Shown here: positions 53,849 through 62,658 of the stretch, piece by piece
Numbering within the stretch: position 1 is the stretch's first letter
Layout: every line of letters starts with the position of its first letter
From: UBA10438 sp964432155
Lineage (GTDB): Bacteria; Bacteroidota; Ignavibacteria; Kapaibacteriales; Kapaibacteriaceae
Direction: 5' to 3'
Assembly: GCA_964432155.1 (NCBI GenBank)
Contig: CAYSMF010000008.1
Span: forward strand, 1 to 64,000
DNA length: 64,000 bases
Position numbers and translations under genes: made by a program
Notes under the pieces: model-generated
What the model was told of the DNA's origin: nothing
Databases searched by the model: none
The model's input: only the letters and a program-made list of their open reading frames with translations

Positions 53849-55870
53849 ATGCGCACATGGTTCATCATTTGTTTTGCGTTGTGTCTTGCGACGATTGCAA
53901 GTACAGCTGATACGCTGTACGTAGCAGCTTCGGCGAGTCCTGGTGGTAATGGGCAGTCGTGGCCAACGGCATTCCGAACGCTGAACTATGCCCTTGCAGA
54001 TTGGTCGGAGGGCGACGAGATCTGGGTTGCTGCAGGAGCGTACACAGTGCCTGATTCAGGGTACAAGGTTCGCAATGGGATGCGCTTCTATGGTGGTTTC
54101 CGAGGAACTGAAGTAGCTCGCGAAGAGCGCGACTGGTATCGCAATCGGACAATCTTTCAGTCTGATGACGGCGCGTACATCTTGCGCTTGATTGATTGCG
54201 ATTCGTCGACACGAGTAGATGGCATTGTTATGCAGGGTGCAATGCAGTCTGCGCTTTACATCGAATACGGTGCGCCGCGCTTGTTTAACTGTCACTTCCG
54301 CAATTGTACATCTTCGTCGGACGGTGCAGCAATCTATGCCAAGGGCGTTGCTCGCATGCGTGTTGAGTATTGCGTGTTTGAAGATAATCGTGCGGCAGCG
54401 CGCGGTGGAGCGGTGTTTCTGATTGGCACGCAAAAAGATGTCAAAGGCTGGGGGCCATTCTTTGGTCAGTGTCACTTCGTGCGCAATACAGCTGTGCGCG
54501 GTGGGGCGATGGCAATGGTCGATTGTGCGGGTATCCCACAAGTTGTCTCGTCGGTTTTTTACGGAAATACAGCATCGGAGGCAGGCGGCGCGTTCTTCGG
54601 AGCGTTTGTCTACCCATACATCAACAACACAACGTTCGTACGCAACGTGCTGAATCCTCCTTCGGAAACAGGCGGTAAAACCCTTGCTGTTTCGGGAGGT
54701 CAACTGATGAACTGTATCATTTGGAATGCTGACGAAGATTTCACGCCGCACATCATCAAGAATGATTTGCAAGGGGATACAGCGAAGCTGCGTGCACTTG
54801 CGAATGATATTGAGCGCGATTTCGACTACGGCTTTGCACAGTTCGATCCGGCCTTTGTGAACATCGACGATCCCGATGGCGCAGATAATTTTTACGGCAC
54901 AGACGACGACGGACTCTACCTTGGTGAAGGGTCGTTTGTGCGCAACTATGGCCTCATCGACATGTTCGTCAATCACCGTCAACAAGACATTGTCGGCAAT
55001 CCACGACTTGTCGGACGAAAGATTGATCTCGGTGCATACGAAACACAGCGCACTGAGGGTCGACTCGGGTTTCGTGATGTTGTACGTGAACTCCGCAAGG
55101 GTGGACTCGTGCTGATGTACCGTCACGGAAAGACCGACTGGGAGTCGAAGGACCGAGGGCCGTCGCCTGAGTGTTTCCCTGGTCGCAACCTCATCTTTGA
55201 AGGTCGCGAACAGTGCACTGGAATCGGCGCCCAGCAGCGCATGCTCGGCATCCCTGTGGGTGACCTCTTTTCGAGTCCAGCATGCCGATGCTGGGAGACG
55301 CTGCAGAAGATGCATGGCTCGTATGTGATCAAGAGCCACTGGGGTGGCGGGGGAGCATCAGGTTCTACTGAACAGGCTCGGCTGGCTGACCTTCGGACTG
55401 TCCCGACCAATGGCAACCGATTCATCTCGACGCACGATGGAGTGTGTCAGTATGTCTTCAACCGTGATGGCGGTGGTGAGATCATCACCACAGCTGAGTA
55501 CATGGAGGGCGACTGCCTCATCATCCGTCCACTCGGCGATACGCTCGAGATTCTTGCGCAATGGTGCTCGGATACTTGGGAACGCTATCACGTGCGTTTC
55601 CCAGAAGGCGAAACTTCTGTACAGGAAGATGCTCCAACGATGCAGGTAGGTAACGTCGTGGCTGTGCCACAACCAGCCTCGGAGCAGGTACGCCTTACGT
55701 CGACTGTGGGCGGACGTGCGCGAGTAGTCGATGCAATGGGGCGCGCATGGACCGACCTCTTCTTCGACAACGTTGATCGAGCTGCAACGCTCAGCGTTGC
55801 AGGGTATGCGCAAGGCACATACTATCTCGTTGGTGAAGGAATCCGCGGATCGTTCGTCGTTATTCGCTGA
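53849..55870 (+). CDS. Beta-helix / histidine phosphatase fusion with T9SS-like tail
   Basis: 673 residues: signal peptide (1-20); right-handed beta-helix of the polymorphic/parallel-repeat type (about 21-400; SPGGNGQSWPTAFRTLNYAL, YGGFRGTE, repeated FxxCxFxxNxA..GGA turns); then a histidine-phosphatase-like domain (about 410-585) with R425-H426 in MYRHGKTDW, R480 in FSSPACRC and H529 in ISTHDG; then an Ig-like sorting tail (about 600-673, ending GSFVVIR). The phosphatase residues expected for catalysis (RHG, second Arg, second His) are in place. The pairing with a beta-helix is unusual. The 3' end overlaps the converging symporter by 11 bp. Confidence 0.75.
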   Translation: MRTWFIICFALCLATIASTADTLYVAASASPGGNGQSWPTAFRTLNYALADWSEGDEIWVAAGAYTVPDSGYKVRNGMRFYGGFRGTEVAREERDWYRNRTIFQSDDGAYILRLIDCDSSTRVDGIVMQGAMQSALYIEYGAPRLFNCHFRNCTSSSDGAAIYAKGVARMRVEYCVFEDNRAAARGGAVFLIGTQKDVKGWGPFFGQCHFVRNTAVRGGAMAMVDCAGIPQVVSSVFYGNTASEAGGAFFGAFVYPYINNTTFVRNVLNPPSETGGKTLAVSGGQLMNCIIWNADEDFTPHIIKNDLQGDTAKLRALANDIERDFDYGFAQFDPAFVNIDDPDGADNFYGTDDDGLYLGEGSFVRNYGLIDMFVNHRQQDIVGNPRLVGRKIDLGAYETQRTEGRLGFRDVVRELRKGGLVLMYRHGKTDWESKDRGPSPECFPGRNLIFEGREQCTGIGAQQRMLGIPVGDLFSSPACRCWETLQKMHGSYVIKSHWGGGGASGSTEQARLADLRTVPTNGNRFISTHDGVCQYVFNRDGGGEIITTAEYMEGDCLIIRPLGDTLEILAQWCSDTWERYHVRFPEGETSVQEDAPTMQVGNVVAVPQPASEQVRLTSTVGGRARVVDAMGRAWTDLFFDNVDRAATLSVAGYAQGTYYLVGEGIRGSFVVIR

Positions 55871-57128
55871 TCTGCGCAGGCGTGTATGCTCGCGCCATCG
55901 CATCGTCGAACTCGCCTTCCCAGCGTGCAACAACAACGCATGCGAGGCAGTTGCCCATGAGGTTGACGCTTGTGCGTGCCATATCCATGAACTCGTCGAC
56001 GCCAAATATCATCGCAACAGCGATTGGTCCGAACTTCTGAAGATCGCCTGGCAGGAATGTCGACAGCGTGGCGAGCAGAATCACAAGTGATGCGCGTGGC
56101 ACTGCAGCTACGCCCTTCGATGTGATCATGAGCGTAAGCATCATCATGATCTGTTGTTCAATGCCGAATGTGAATCCAGGCACTGTGGCTGCCATCGCCT
56201 GCATCACGAACACGCTTGCCATCGACAGATACAGTGTTGTCCCGTCAAGATTGAACGTGTAGCCAGCGGGCATCACGAATCCCACGATGCGCTTTGGAAC
56301 GCCAAACGCTTCCATACGCTCCATCGCCATTGGCAGCGCGCTTTCGCTTGACGTCGTAACGAAGGCGAGGGTGAACGGTTCACGGATCGCGCGAAGGAAT
56401 GGCACAAGAGGAACGCGCGCAATCGCGATTACTGCACCAAACACCACTACGACGAAGATGATGAGTGCGCCATAGAGTGAGCCAATGAGCAATCCGAGTG
56501 ACTTGAGAATCTCAAGTCCTTGATGTCCAATCGTCGCTGCCATTGCAGCACCGATGCCGATTGGCGCAAACAGCATCACGATGTTGGTGAACTTGAACAT
56601 TGTCTGTGCGAGTGAATCGCACCATTCAACGATTGGTCGTGCGCGTTCGCCAATGGCGGATAGTGCGAGAGCAAAGATCACCGAGAACGTCACAATCTGA
56701 AGTACGTCGCCCTTCGCCATCGCATCGATGATGCTTGTCGGGAAGATGTGGAGGATTGTTTCGATGATCGATTTGGGATGCGTCGCTGCGATGGAAGCTA
56801 TGCTTCCCGGATCGCCCGATATCACAACGCCAGCGCCCGGTTGCATCACATTGACCACGAGTAGGCCAACGACGAGTGCAAGTGTTGTGACGATTTCGAA
56901 GTACACGCCGGCCTTCAGCCCAAGTCTGCCAATGTGCTTGCCACCGCCGCCGCCAGCAATGCCCACCACAACTGTTGCAAATACCAATGGCGCGATGATC
57001 ACCTTGATGAGATGAATGAACACATCGCGAATCCAACCGATGCTTGTTCCAAACTCCGGAGCGTAATGTCCGATGGCAATGCCAAGAGCAACGCCGATAA
57101 GAATCTGTTTTGTGAGCGACAATTTCAT
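55860..57128 (-). CDS. Dicarboxylate/amino acid:cation symporter (DAACS family)
   Basis: 422 residues, GltP/DctA fold. Family motifs: FIHLIKVIIAPLVFATVVVGIA, the serine-rich hairpin AFVTTSSESALPMAMERME, the NMDGT-equivalent FNLDGTTLYLSMA and GVDEFMDMARTSVNLMGN. Imports glutamate, aspartate or C4-dicarboxylates with Na+ or H+. Monocistronic; REP-like elements begin just upstream of its start. Confidence 0.94.
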   Translation of the reverse strand: MKLSLTKQILIGVALGIAIGHYAPEFGTSIGWIRDVFIHLIKVIIAPLVFATVVVGIAGGGGGKHIGRLGLKAGVYFEIVTTLALVVGLLVVNVMQPGAGVVISGDPGSIASIAATHPKSIIETILHIFPTSIIDAMAKGDVLQIVTFSVIFALALSAIGERARPIVEWCDSLAQTMFKFTNIVMLFAPIGIGAAMAATIGHQGLEILKSLGLLIGSLYGALIIFVVVVFGAVIAIARVPLVPFLRAIREPFTLAFVTTSSESALPMAMERMEAFGVPKRIVGFVMPAGYTFNLDGTTLYLSMASVFVMQAMAATVPGFTFGIEQQIMMMLTLMITSKGVAAVPRASLVILLATLSTFLPGDLQKFGPIAVAMIFGVDEFMDMARTSVNLMGNCLACVVVARWEGEFDDAMARAYTPAQISE

Positions 57129-57145
57129 GGATTTGTCTGACGGCA

Positions 57146-57169
57146 GGGTCGACCCTGTGTGGTCGACCC
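57146..57169. repeat. REP-like palindrome, variant
   Basis: GGGTCGACC (57146-57154) pairs GGTCGACCC (57161-57169), loop CTGTGT. Same design as the GTAGGGGCGAGAC elements with a different stem. Confidence 0.65.
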
Positions 57170-57187
57170 GGTGAAAGAAACAATTCG

Positions 57188-57212
57188 GTAGGGGCGAGAC
57201 CCTGTCTCGCCC
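57188..57212. repeat. REP-like palindrome, copy B
   Basis: Identical over 25 bases to 17707-17731: stem GGGCGAGAC (57192-57200) with GTCTCGCCC (57204-57212), loop CCT. Confidence 0.75.
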
Positions 57213-57268
57213 ATTATTGTTCGTTCGGCGAGCGACAATTTATACATGAAACACCGCACGGATTTTGT

Positions 57269-57335
57269 GTCGTGGCGACCGTCGTGGCGACCGTCGTGGC
57301 GACCGTCGTGGCGACCGTCGTGGCGACCGTCGTGG
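57269..57335. repeat. 12-bp tandem array truncated by an assembly gap
   Basis: Five full copies and one partial copy of GTCGTGGCGACC, exact. The unit contains GGCGACC, the arm of the REP-like palindromes either side. The array runs into the gap, so its true length is unknown. Confidence 0.9.
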
Positions 57336-57435
57336 NNNNNNNNNNNNNNNNNNNNNNNNNNNNNNNNNNNNNNNNNNNNNNNNNNNNNNNNNNNNNNNNN
57401 NNNNNNNNNNNNNNNNNNNNNNNNNNNNNNNNNNN
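57336..57435. other. Assembly gap (100 N)
   Basis: Exactly 100 unknown bases, the usual scaffold placeholder; the true distance is not known. Apart from the repeats listed, the 57129-57480 intergenic region holds no gene; short frames that read through the N are artefacts. Confidence 0.97.
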
Positions 57436-57453
57436 CGACCACATAGGGTCGCC
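57436..57453. repeat. REP-like palindrome at the right edge of the gap
   Basis: CGACC ACATAG GGTCG, then CC: half of the same GGCGACC-N6-GGTCGCC design, its left end hidden by the gap. A TAATATTG at 57467-57474 just downstream could be a -7 box for the MFS gene. Confidence 0.55.
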
Positions 57454-57480
57454 ACTACTGTGCGATCGTAATATTGCGCC

Positions 57481-58707
57481 ATGACATTGTTTCGAACAGT
57501 TGAATTTCGTGCGTTTTTGCAGCTGCGGTTGTTCGTCGCGATGGGGTGGCACATGCAGGCGCTCGTGGTTGGATGGTATGTGTATGCGCTCACGAACGAT
57601 CCCGTGTATCTCGCATTTGTTGGATTGGCCGAAGCGATACCGGCGATCGGTCTTGCATTGCCTGCTGGGTACTGGGTCGACAAGATGGATAAGCGCACAG
57701 GGATCAGAACGGCGCTGACGATGATCGTTGTTTCGGCAATTGTCTCGGCATTGCTCGTGCAGGACGAGACGGTGGATGTGCTGTCGTCGGATCAGATCGT
57801 GTGGGGACTTCTCGCGATGGTGATGATCAACGGGGCAGCGCGTGCGATGTATGGTCCGTCCATGTTTAGCACGCTCGGACAGATCGTTGCGCGTGAGGAC
57901 GTCACGCGTGCATCTGCATTGAGTAGCAGTGTGTGGCAGGGGGCGATGATTGCTGGCCCCTTACTCGGCGGCATTATCTATGGCGCGTATGGTGCAGACG
58001 CGGCTGGGTACAGCTACGTTGCACTGATGGGTGTTGGTGCGCTCGGCGCGCTGCGACTAACGCCGAAGCCACCCGTAGTTGGGCAGAAACGTGCATCGAT
58101 GCGGGAGGACCTGACGCTCGGACTTCGGTTTATCCTGCAGCGTCCGGTGATTCTTGGCGCGTTATCGCTTGATCTCTTTGCAGTATTGTTTGGGGGCGTT
58201 GTTGCGCTCTTGCCGGTGTTCGCGAAGGATGTGCTGTATGTCGGCGAGAGCGGACTCGGCATACTGCGTTCGGCAATGAGTGTGGGGAGTGTGACGGCGA
58301 TGGCAATCTTTTCTGTTCGCCCCATTCAACGGAACGCAGGACGACTCTTGCTGTGGTCGGTAGCTGGGTTTGGCGTCTGCATCCTTGCCTTTGCATCGAG
58401 TACGATCTTCTGGGTGAGCGTGGCCATTCTCGTTCTCGCGGGCGCATTCGACGCGGTGAGCGTGGTGATCCGACACACCATCCTCCAGCTAGAGACGCCG
58501 GAGGAAATGAAGGGGCGAGTAGCCGCGGCCAATACCATGTTCATCTCCAGTTCCAACGAGCTTGGAGCTGTCGAGAGCGGCATTGCAGCCAAGTTCTTCG
58601 GAACTGTCCCGAGCGTCTATCTTGGCGGGATAGCAACGTTACTTGTTGTTGCGGTCGTTGCATGGCGTAATGCGCCACTCCGGCGCATGCACATCGACCA
58701 CCGATAG
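57481..58707 (+). CDS. MFS transporter, EntS-like
   Basis: 408 residues, about 12 membrane helices. The first half starts FRAFLQLRLFVAMGWHMQALVVGWYVYALT and includes the loop motif PAGYWVDKMDKRTGI; the second half has VLYVGESGLGILRSAMSVG. Resembles the enterobactin-exporter/antibiotic-efflux branch of the major facilitator superfamily. Substrate unknown. The gene is isolated, with a converging neighbour 6 bp downstream. Confidence 0.88.
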   Translation: MTLFRTVEFRAFLQLRLFVAMGWHMQALVVGWYVYALTNDPVYLAFVGLAEAIPAIGLALPAGYWVDKMDKRTGIRTALTMIVVSAIVSALLVQDETVDVLSSDQIVWGLLAMVMINGAARAMYGPSMFSTLGQIVAREDVTRASALSSSVWQGAMIAGPLLGGIIYGAYGADAAGYSYVALMGVGALGALRLTPKPPVVGQKRASMREDLTLGLRFILQRPVILGALSLDLFAVLFGGVVALLPVFAKDVLYVGESGLGILRSAMSVGSVTAMAIFSVRPIQRNAGRLLLWSVAGFGVCILAFASSTIFWVSVAILVLAGAFDAVSVVIRHTILQLETPEEMKGRVAAANTMFISSSNELGAVESGIAAKFFGTVPSVYLGGIATLLVVAVVAWRNAPLRRMHIDHR

Positions 58708-58713
58708 GTGGTG

Positions 58714-59205
58714 TTACGCGCGGTCGGGCGGGTGGACTACCTTGTTGAACACCATCGACCACAGGGCACCGCCAGCCAACTTTGCTGCGAATTGCATCAG
58801 GACAACGACGGGCATCAACGAGCCAAAGGCGAGGGTAGGGAACACCAGTGAGTCGACGGCCGAGCCAACTACATTCGACATGTTCGCGCGGCGCAGCCAC
58901 GAGCCCCGCAGTCGAGAAAACGTAAACCAGTCGGCCATGCCGGCAAGTGCAAACGAGGCTGCCGATGCAACCGCAATCTCGCCCGAGGCGCGGTCAAGCG
59001 CATAGGTGATCAATCCTGATCCAGCGATGAGGGCAAACATCTGCCAGCCCCGTAACCGCAACTGGAGATAATCCCGAAGCGTGAGGTCGAACCCAATGAG
59101 GAAGAAGGCGACGATGCCTGTGGCCATCGGACCGAACACACCGATGATCATGTTCGCCACCACCAGGACGGCGGCATAGAGTGCGAGGGCTATTCCAGTT
59201 GCCAT
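58714..59205 (-). CDS. VUT-family (queuosine precursor transporter-like) membrane protein
   Basis: 163 residues, five to six helices. Family features: LTLRDYLQLRLRG, AVASAASFALAGMADWFTFSRLRG, SNVVGSAVDSLVFPTLAFG and a final QFAAKLAGGALW. YhhQ/QPTR members take up preQ0/preQ1. The start at 59205 shares one base with the upstream stop (TAATG). A glutamyl-queuosine synthetase gene lies 2.7 kb away, a supportive context. Confidence 0.75.
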   Translation of the reverse strand: MATGIALALYAAVLVVANMIIGVFGPMATGIVAFFLIGFDLTLRDYLQLRLRGWQMFALIAGSGLITYALDRASGEIAVASAASFALAGMADWFTFSRLRGSWLRRANMSNVVGSAVDSLVFPTLAFGSLMPVVVLMQFAAKLAGGALWSMVFNKVVHPPDRA

Positions 59206-59660
59206 TAGCGAATCTTCAGTAACGTGAGCACCACACGACTGCCACCAAAGTAGTCGTCTTCCCGTTGTGACGCACCAGCCGTGGTGAGCTCGGCGCTTAC
59301 GCGGATCCCGCCACTGCGTTTCCACGAAAGACTACGGCGAAGATGCAGAGCCCCCTTTGAGAGACCTGTAGCTGTGAGGACATCGCCAGCTACCTTCACG
59401 CGAGCCATTGGCCATGCAGCTATGCGACGGTTCGATCCCGTCTTGTCCATTGCCTCCAGAACCAGGGTATCGCTCGAAGTAGACAACGTTACGATGGACT
59501 TCGTAGCGTCGGATCCGCCCAGCTGCAGCACCCCTGAGGCGTTGCGTAAGGAGCCCTGGAACGTGCCCAGGAACGGGTCGGCTGTGCCAGAGGGCATTGG
59601 CATTGCGCCGACGAGTATGCTCCCGATGACAATGAGCCATCCCGCGAACTGTAATCTCAT
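59205..59660 (-). CDS. Hypothetical secreted beta-rich protein
   Basis: 151 residues from ATG 59660, where a signal peptide begins (RLQFAGWLIVIGSILVGAM). The mature part is beta-rich (FLGTFQGSLRNASGVLQLGG, SIVTLSTSSDTLVLEAMDK) like small lipid- or extracytoplasmic-binding domains. No family recognised. Coupled to the VUT gene. TATTCTTG just before the start may be a near-leaderless promoter. Confidence 0.6.
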   Translation of the reverse strand: MRLQFAGWLIVIGSILVGAMPMPSGTADPFLGTFQGSLRNASGVLQLGGSDATKSIVTLSTSSDTLVLEAMDKTGSNRRIAAWPMARVKVAGDVLTATGLSKGALHLRRSLSWKRSGGIRVSAELTTAGASQREDDYFGGSRVVLTLLKIR

Positions 59661-59687
59661 GCTTGCAAGAATAGGGTTCGCATAGTG

Positions 59688-59718
59688 TTCGCTTATTCCC
59701 GAAATACCCCTATCTTTG
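59688..59718 (+). promoter_or_regulatory. Promoter of the EF-G1-like gene
   Basis: TATCTTTG (59711-59718) is an exact TAnnTTTG; TTC at 59688-59690 is a one-mismatch partner 20 bases upstream. 43 bp before the start codon. Confidence 0.5.
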
Positions 59719-59761
59719 TGGTCTTTACCGCTTTTCAACATTTTTTCTTCGGTGACCTGCT

Positions 59762-61858
59762 ATGGCAGACCTATCGAAAGTCCGGAACATCGGCATTAGT
59801 GCCCACATTGACTCCGGCAAGACGACGCTGTCTGAGCGCATCCTGTTCTACACGGGAAAGATCCACGCGATCCATGAAGTGCGCGGCAAAGACGGTGTTG
59901 GCGCCAAGATGGATTCGATGGACCTCGAACGCGAAAAGGGCATTACGATCCAATCTGCTGCCACGTACTGCACGTGGGGCGACTACAACATCAACCTGAT
60001 CGACACTCCGGGTCACGTAGACTTCACAGTGGAAGTTGAGCGTGCGCTTCGCGTGCTCGACGGCGCTGTTCTCGTGTTGTGCTCGGTTGCTGGTGTGCAG
60101 TCGCAGTCCATCACGGTGGACCGCCAGATGCGTCGCTACAGCGTACCGCGCGTTGCGTTCATCAACAAGTGTGACCGTCAAGGGGCGAACCCAGACCGTG
60201 TTGCTGACCAGCTTCGCGAGAAGCTTGCGCACAACCCGGCGTTCGTGACCTACACAATCGGCTTGGAAGACAAGCTCGAGGGTGTGATCGACGTGATCAA
60301 CATGCAGGCGCTGTATTTCGACGGCGAGGGTGGTGTTGACGTGCGTCGCGAGCCAATCCCAGCTGCACTCGAAGAGAAGGCTAAGGAGCTCCGCCATCGC
60401 CTTGTAGAAGTCGCTGCCGACTTCGACGACACGCTGATGGAGAAGTTCCTCATGGACGAGCCAATTGGCGCAGAAGAGCTTACAGCAGCTATCCGCAAGG
60501 GTACGCTTTCGCTCAAGATGACGCCAGTGTTCTGCGGTTCGGCCTACAAGAACAAGGGTGTGCAGACGCTGCTCGACGGCGTTGCTGCGCTCCTCCCAGC
60601 TCCGTTCGACATCAAGAACGAAGCACTCGACCAGGACAACAACGAGCAGAAGGTGACGCTCGAGAGCGACCCATCGAAGAACCTCGTGATGCTTGCATTC
60701 AAGCTTGAGGACGGTCGCTATGGTCAGCTCACGTACATGCGCGTCTACCAAGGCACGATCAAGAAGGGCGACACCATCATCAACATTGCCAACGGCAAGA
60801 AGGTGAAGGTTCCGCGCCTCGTACGTATGCACTCGAACGAAATGCACGATATCGACGAGGCAATTGCCGGTGATATCGTGGCGATGTTCGGTGTTGACTG
60901 CGCATCGGGCGATACATTCACAGATGGCTCGGTGAACTACACCATGACATCGATGTTCGTTCCAGAGCCGGTGATCGAGCTTGCTGTTGCTCCGAAGGAC
61001 AAGGCTGGTCAGGTGAACTTCTCGAAGGCACTGAACCGCTTTACTAAGGAAGACCCAACGTTCCGCGTGATGCGCGACGAAGAGTCGGGCGAAACGATCA
61101 TCAAGGGCATGGGCGAGCTTCACCTCGAGATTTACATCGAGCGTATCCGCCGCGAATTCAACACAGAAATCACTGTTGGTCGTCCGAAGGTGGCCTTCCG
61201 TGAGACGCTCACGCAGCGTGCTGAATTCAACTACACACACAAGAAGCAGACTGGTGGTTCGGGTCAGTTCGCGCGCGTTGGTGGCTTTATCGAGCCGCTT
61301 CCGGGTGATGCGATCGAGAACTACGAGTTCGTCGACGACATCGTTGGTGGTGTGATTCCACGTGAATACATCCCAGCCTGCGATAAGGGCTTCCGTGAGT
61401 CGATCATCGAAGGTTCGCTTATTGGCCAGCCGGTTGTGCGCGTACGCGTAACGATCAACGACGGTGCAACGCACGCTGTTGACTCCTCGGAAATGGCCTT
61501 CAAAACGGCTGCCATCATGGCATTCCGTGAAGCGTATGCTGCTGCAAAGCCAACGATCCTCGAGCCGATCATGAAGCTTGAAGTATCTGTTCCGGAAGAG
61601 TTCCAAGGATCGGTCATCGGACAGCTGAACCAGCGTCGCGGTGTGATCATGGGTACGGAGTCGGACATGGGCTACGTCACAGTTGAAGCTGAAGTGCCGC
61701 TGTCAGAAATGTTCGGGTATTCAACAGACCTTCGTTCGGCCACACAGGGCAAGGGCGAGTTCTCGATGGAGTTCAAGAAGTACCAACCGGTGCCTCGCAA
61801 CATCCAAGAGGAAATGGTTAAGGAATACCAGAAGAAGCGCGCAGAAGGCAATAAGTAA
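59762..61858 (+). CDS. Elongation factor G, spdEFG1/mtEFG1-like paralogue
   Basis: 698 residues. G1 loop AHIDSGKTT, DTPGHVDFTVEVERALRVLDGAVLVLC, and NKCD (NKxD). The stretches KIHAIHEVRGKDGVGAKMDSMDLEREKGITIQSAATYCTW and VQSQSITVDRQMRRY resemble the spirochaete/planctomycete/mitochondrial EF-G1 type rather than the usual bacterial EF-G. Domain IV and V signatures (QLNQRRGVIMGTES, GYSTDLRSATQGKGEF) are intact, so translocase activity is expected. A second EF-G gene starts 1.8 kb downstream in the str operon. Confidence 0.9.
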   Translation: MADLSKVRNIGISAHIDSGKTTLSERILFYTGKIHAIHEVRGKDGVGAKMDSMDLEREKGITIQSAATYCTWGDYNINLIDTPGHVDFTVEVERALRVLDGAVLVLCSVAGVQSQSITVDRQMRRYSVPRVAFINKCDRQGANPDRVADQLREKLAHNPAFVTYTIGLEDKLEGVIDVINMQALYFDGEGGVDVRREPIPAALEEKAKELRHRLVEVAADFDDTLMEKFLMDEPIGAEELTAAIRKGTLSLKMTPVFCGSAYKNKGVQTLLDGVAALLPAPFDIKNEALDQDNNEQKVTLESDPSKNLVMLAFKLEDGRYGQLTYMRVYQGTIKKGDTIINIANGKKVKVPRLVRMHSNEMHDIDEAIAGDIVAMFGVDCASGDTFTDGSVNYTMTSMFVPEPVIELAVAPKDKAGQVNFSKALNRFTKEDPTFRVMRDEESGETIIKGMGELHLEIYIERIRREFNTEITVGRPKVAFRETLTQRAEFNYTHKKQTGGSGQFARVGGFIEPLPGDAIENYEFVDDIVGGVIPREYIPACDKGFRESIIEGSLIGQPVVRVRVTINDGATHAVDSSEMAFKTAAIMAFREAYAAAKPTILEPIMKLEVSVPEEFQGSVIGQLNQRRGVIMGTESDMGYVTVEAEVPLSEMFGYSTDLRSATQGKGEFSMEFKKYQPVPRNIQEEMVKEYQKKRAEGNK

Positions 61859-61871
61859 GCCGGTGAGTGCG

Positions 61872-62654
61872 ATGCGTACGCGTCTCGCACCAACGCCGTC
61901 GGGATTATTGCACTACGGCAATGCATGTAACTTCCTCGTTACGTGGGCGTTTGGACGCGCACGTGGCGGGGAAGTTTTGCTTCGTATCGACGATGCCGAT
62001 CCCAACATGGTCCACCCCGATGGCATCGCGGATATCGCCGACACGCTTGCGTGGCTCGGGATTACGGTCGACCGACAGTTGCCCTCGCAGCAGACCCGCT
62101 ACGGTCGGTACCAGCGCGTGCTTGACGAGCTGCAAGGGGGCGAGCATCTCTACGCCTGCGACTGTACGCGCTCGCAGATACGCGCTGCCTCGCCAACTGG
62201 CGAGTACCCAGGGACCTGTCGAGATCGAGGGTTGCCCCTTGCCGCCCACGAAGCCAGTCTGCGGTGTCGGCTGGATGGAACAGTGTCTGACCCCATTGTG
62301 CGTGGGAAGAACGGCATCCCCGCCTACCACATTGCCTCGCTGTGCGACGATGTCGACGCTGGGGTCACGCATATCATCCGAGGTGCCGACCTCGAGGTGG
62401 CGAGTGAGGTGCAGCAGCAGATTGTCCGGGCAGCCCCCTCACTTGCCGCGTTTCTCGACGTCACGATCATCCACCACCCCCTCATCCTTGGTCAGGACGG
62501 ACAAAAACTCTCTAAATCCGTGCAATCGACAGCCCTGCGGACCCTTCGGGCGGGCGGTTTGGAGCGATCCAAGGTGGTCGAAACGGCTATCACGTTGGCC
62601 GACCCTATCACGGCCGCCTACCTGGTGGACAACATATCCACACAAACTTCATGA
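61872..62654 (+). CDS. gluQ: Glutamyl-Q tRNA(Asp) synthetase
   Basis: 260 residues, a truncated GluRS catalytic core without anticodon-binding domain. HIGH-like RLAPTPSGLLHYGN, KLSKS (QKLSKSVQ), and the zinc ligands CDC...Y...C (YACDCTRSQ...EYPGTC) of GluQRS are visible. It attaches glutamate to queuosine at the wobble position of tRNA-Asp. ATG 61872 fits homology; GTG 61863 is possible. Follows the EF-G1 gene by 13 bp. Confidence 0.88.
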   Translation: MRTRLAPTPSGLLHYGNACNFLVTWAFGRARGGEVLLRIDDADPNMVHPDGIADIADTLAWLGITVDRQLPSQQTRYGRYQRVLDELQGGEHLYACDCTRSQIRAASPTGEYPGTCRDRGLPLAAHEASLRCRLDGTVSDPIVRGKNGIPAYHIASLCDDVDAGVTHIIRGADLEVASEVQQQIVRAAPSLAAFLDVTIIHHPLILGQDGQKLSKSVQSTALRTLRAGGLERSKVVETAITLADPITAAYLVDNISTQTS

Positions 62655-62658
62655 ACTA

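Noticed and set aside
57269..57335. Possible CRISPR array
   Set aside because: Direct 12-bp repeats without spacers and no cas genes; it is a simple tandem array.
57246..57484. Short frames through the 12-bp repeat and the N gap
   Set aside because: They encode repeats of WRPS or GDRR and read across unknown bases; not real genes.
59771..61606. 611-codon open frame on the minus strand
   Set aside because: It lies fully antisense to the EF-G1 gene, has odd composition (His/Leu/Val/Arg-rich) and no domain; a by-product of strong codon bias.
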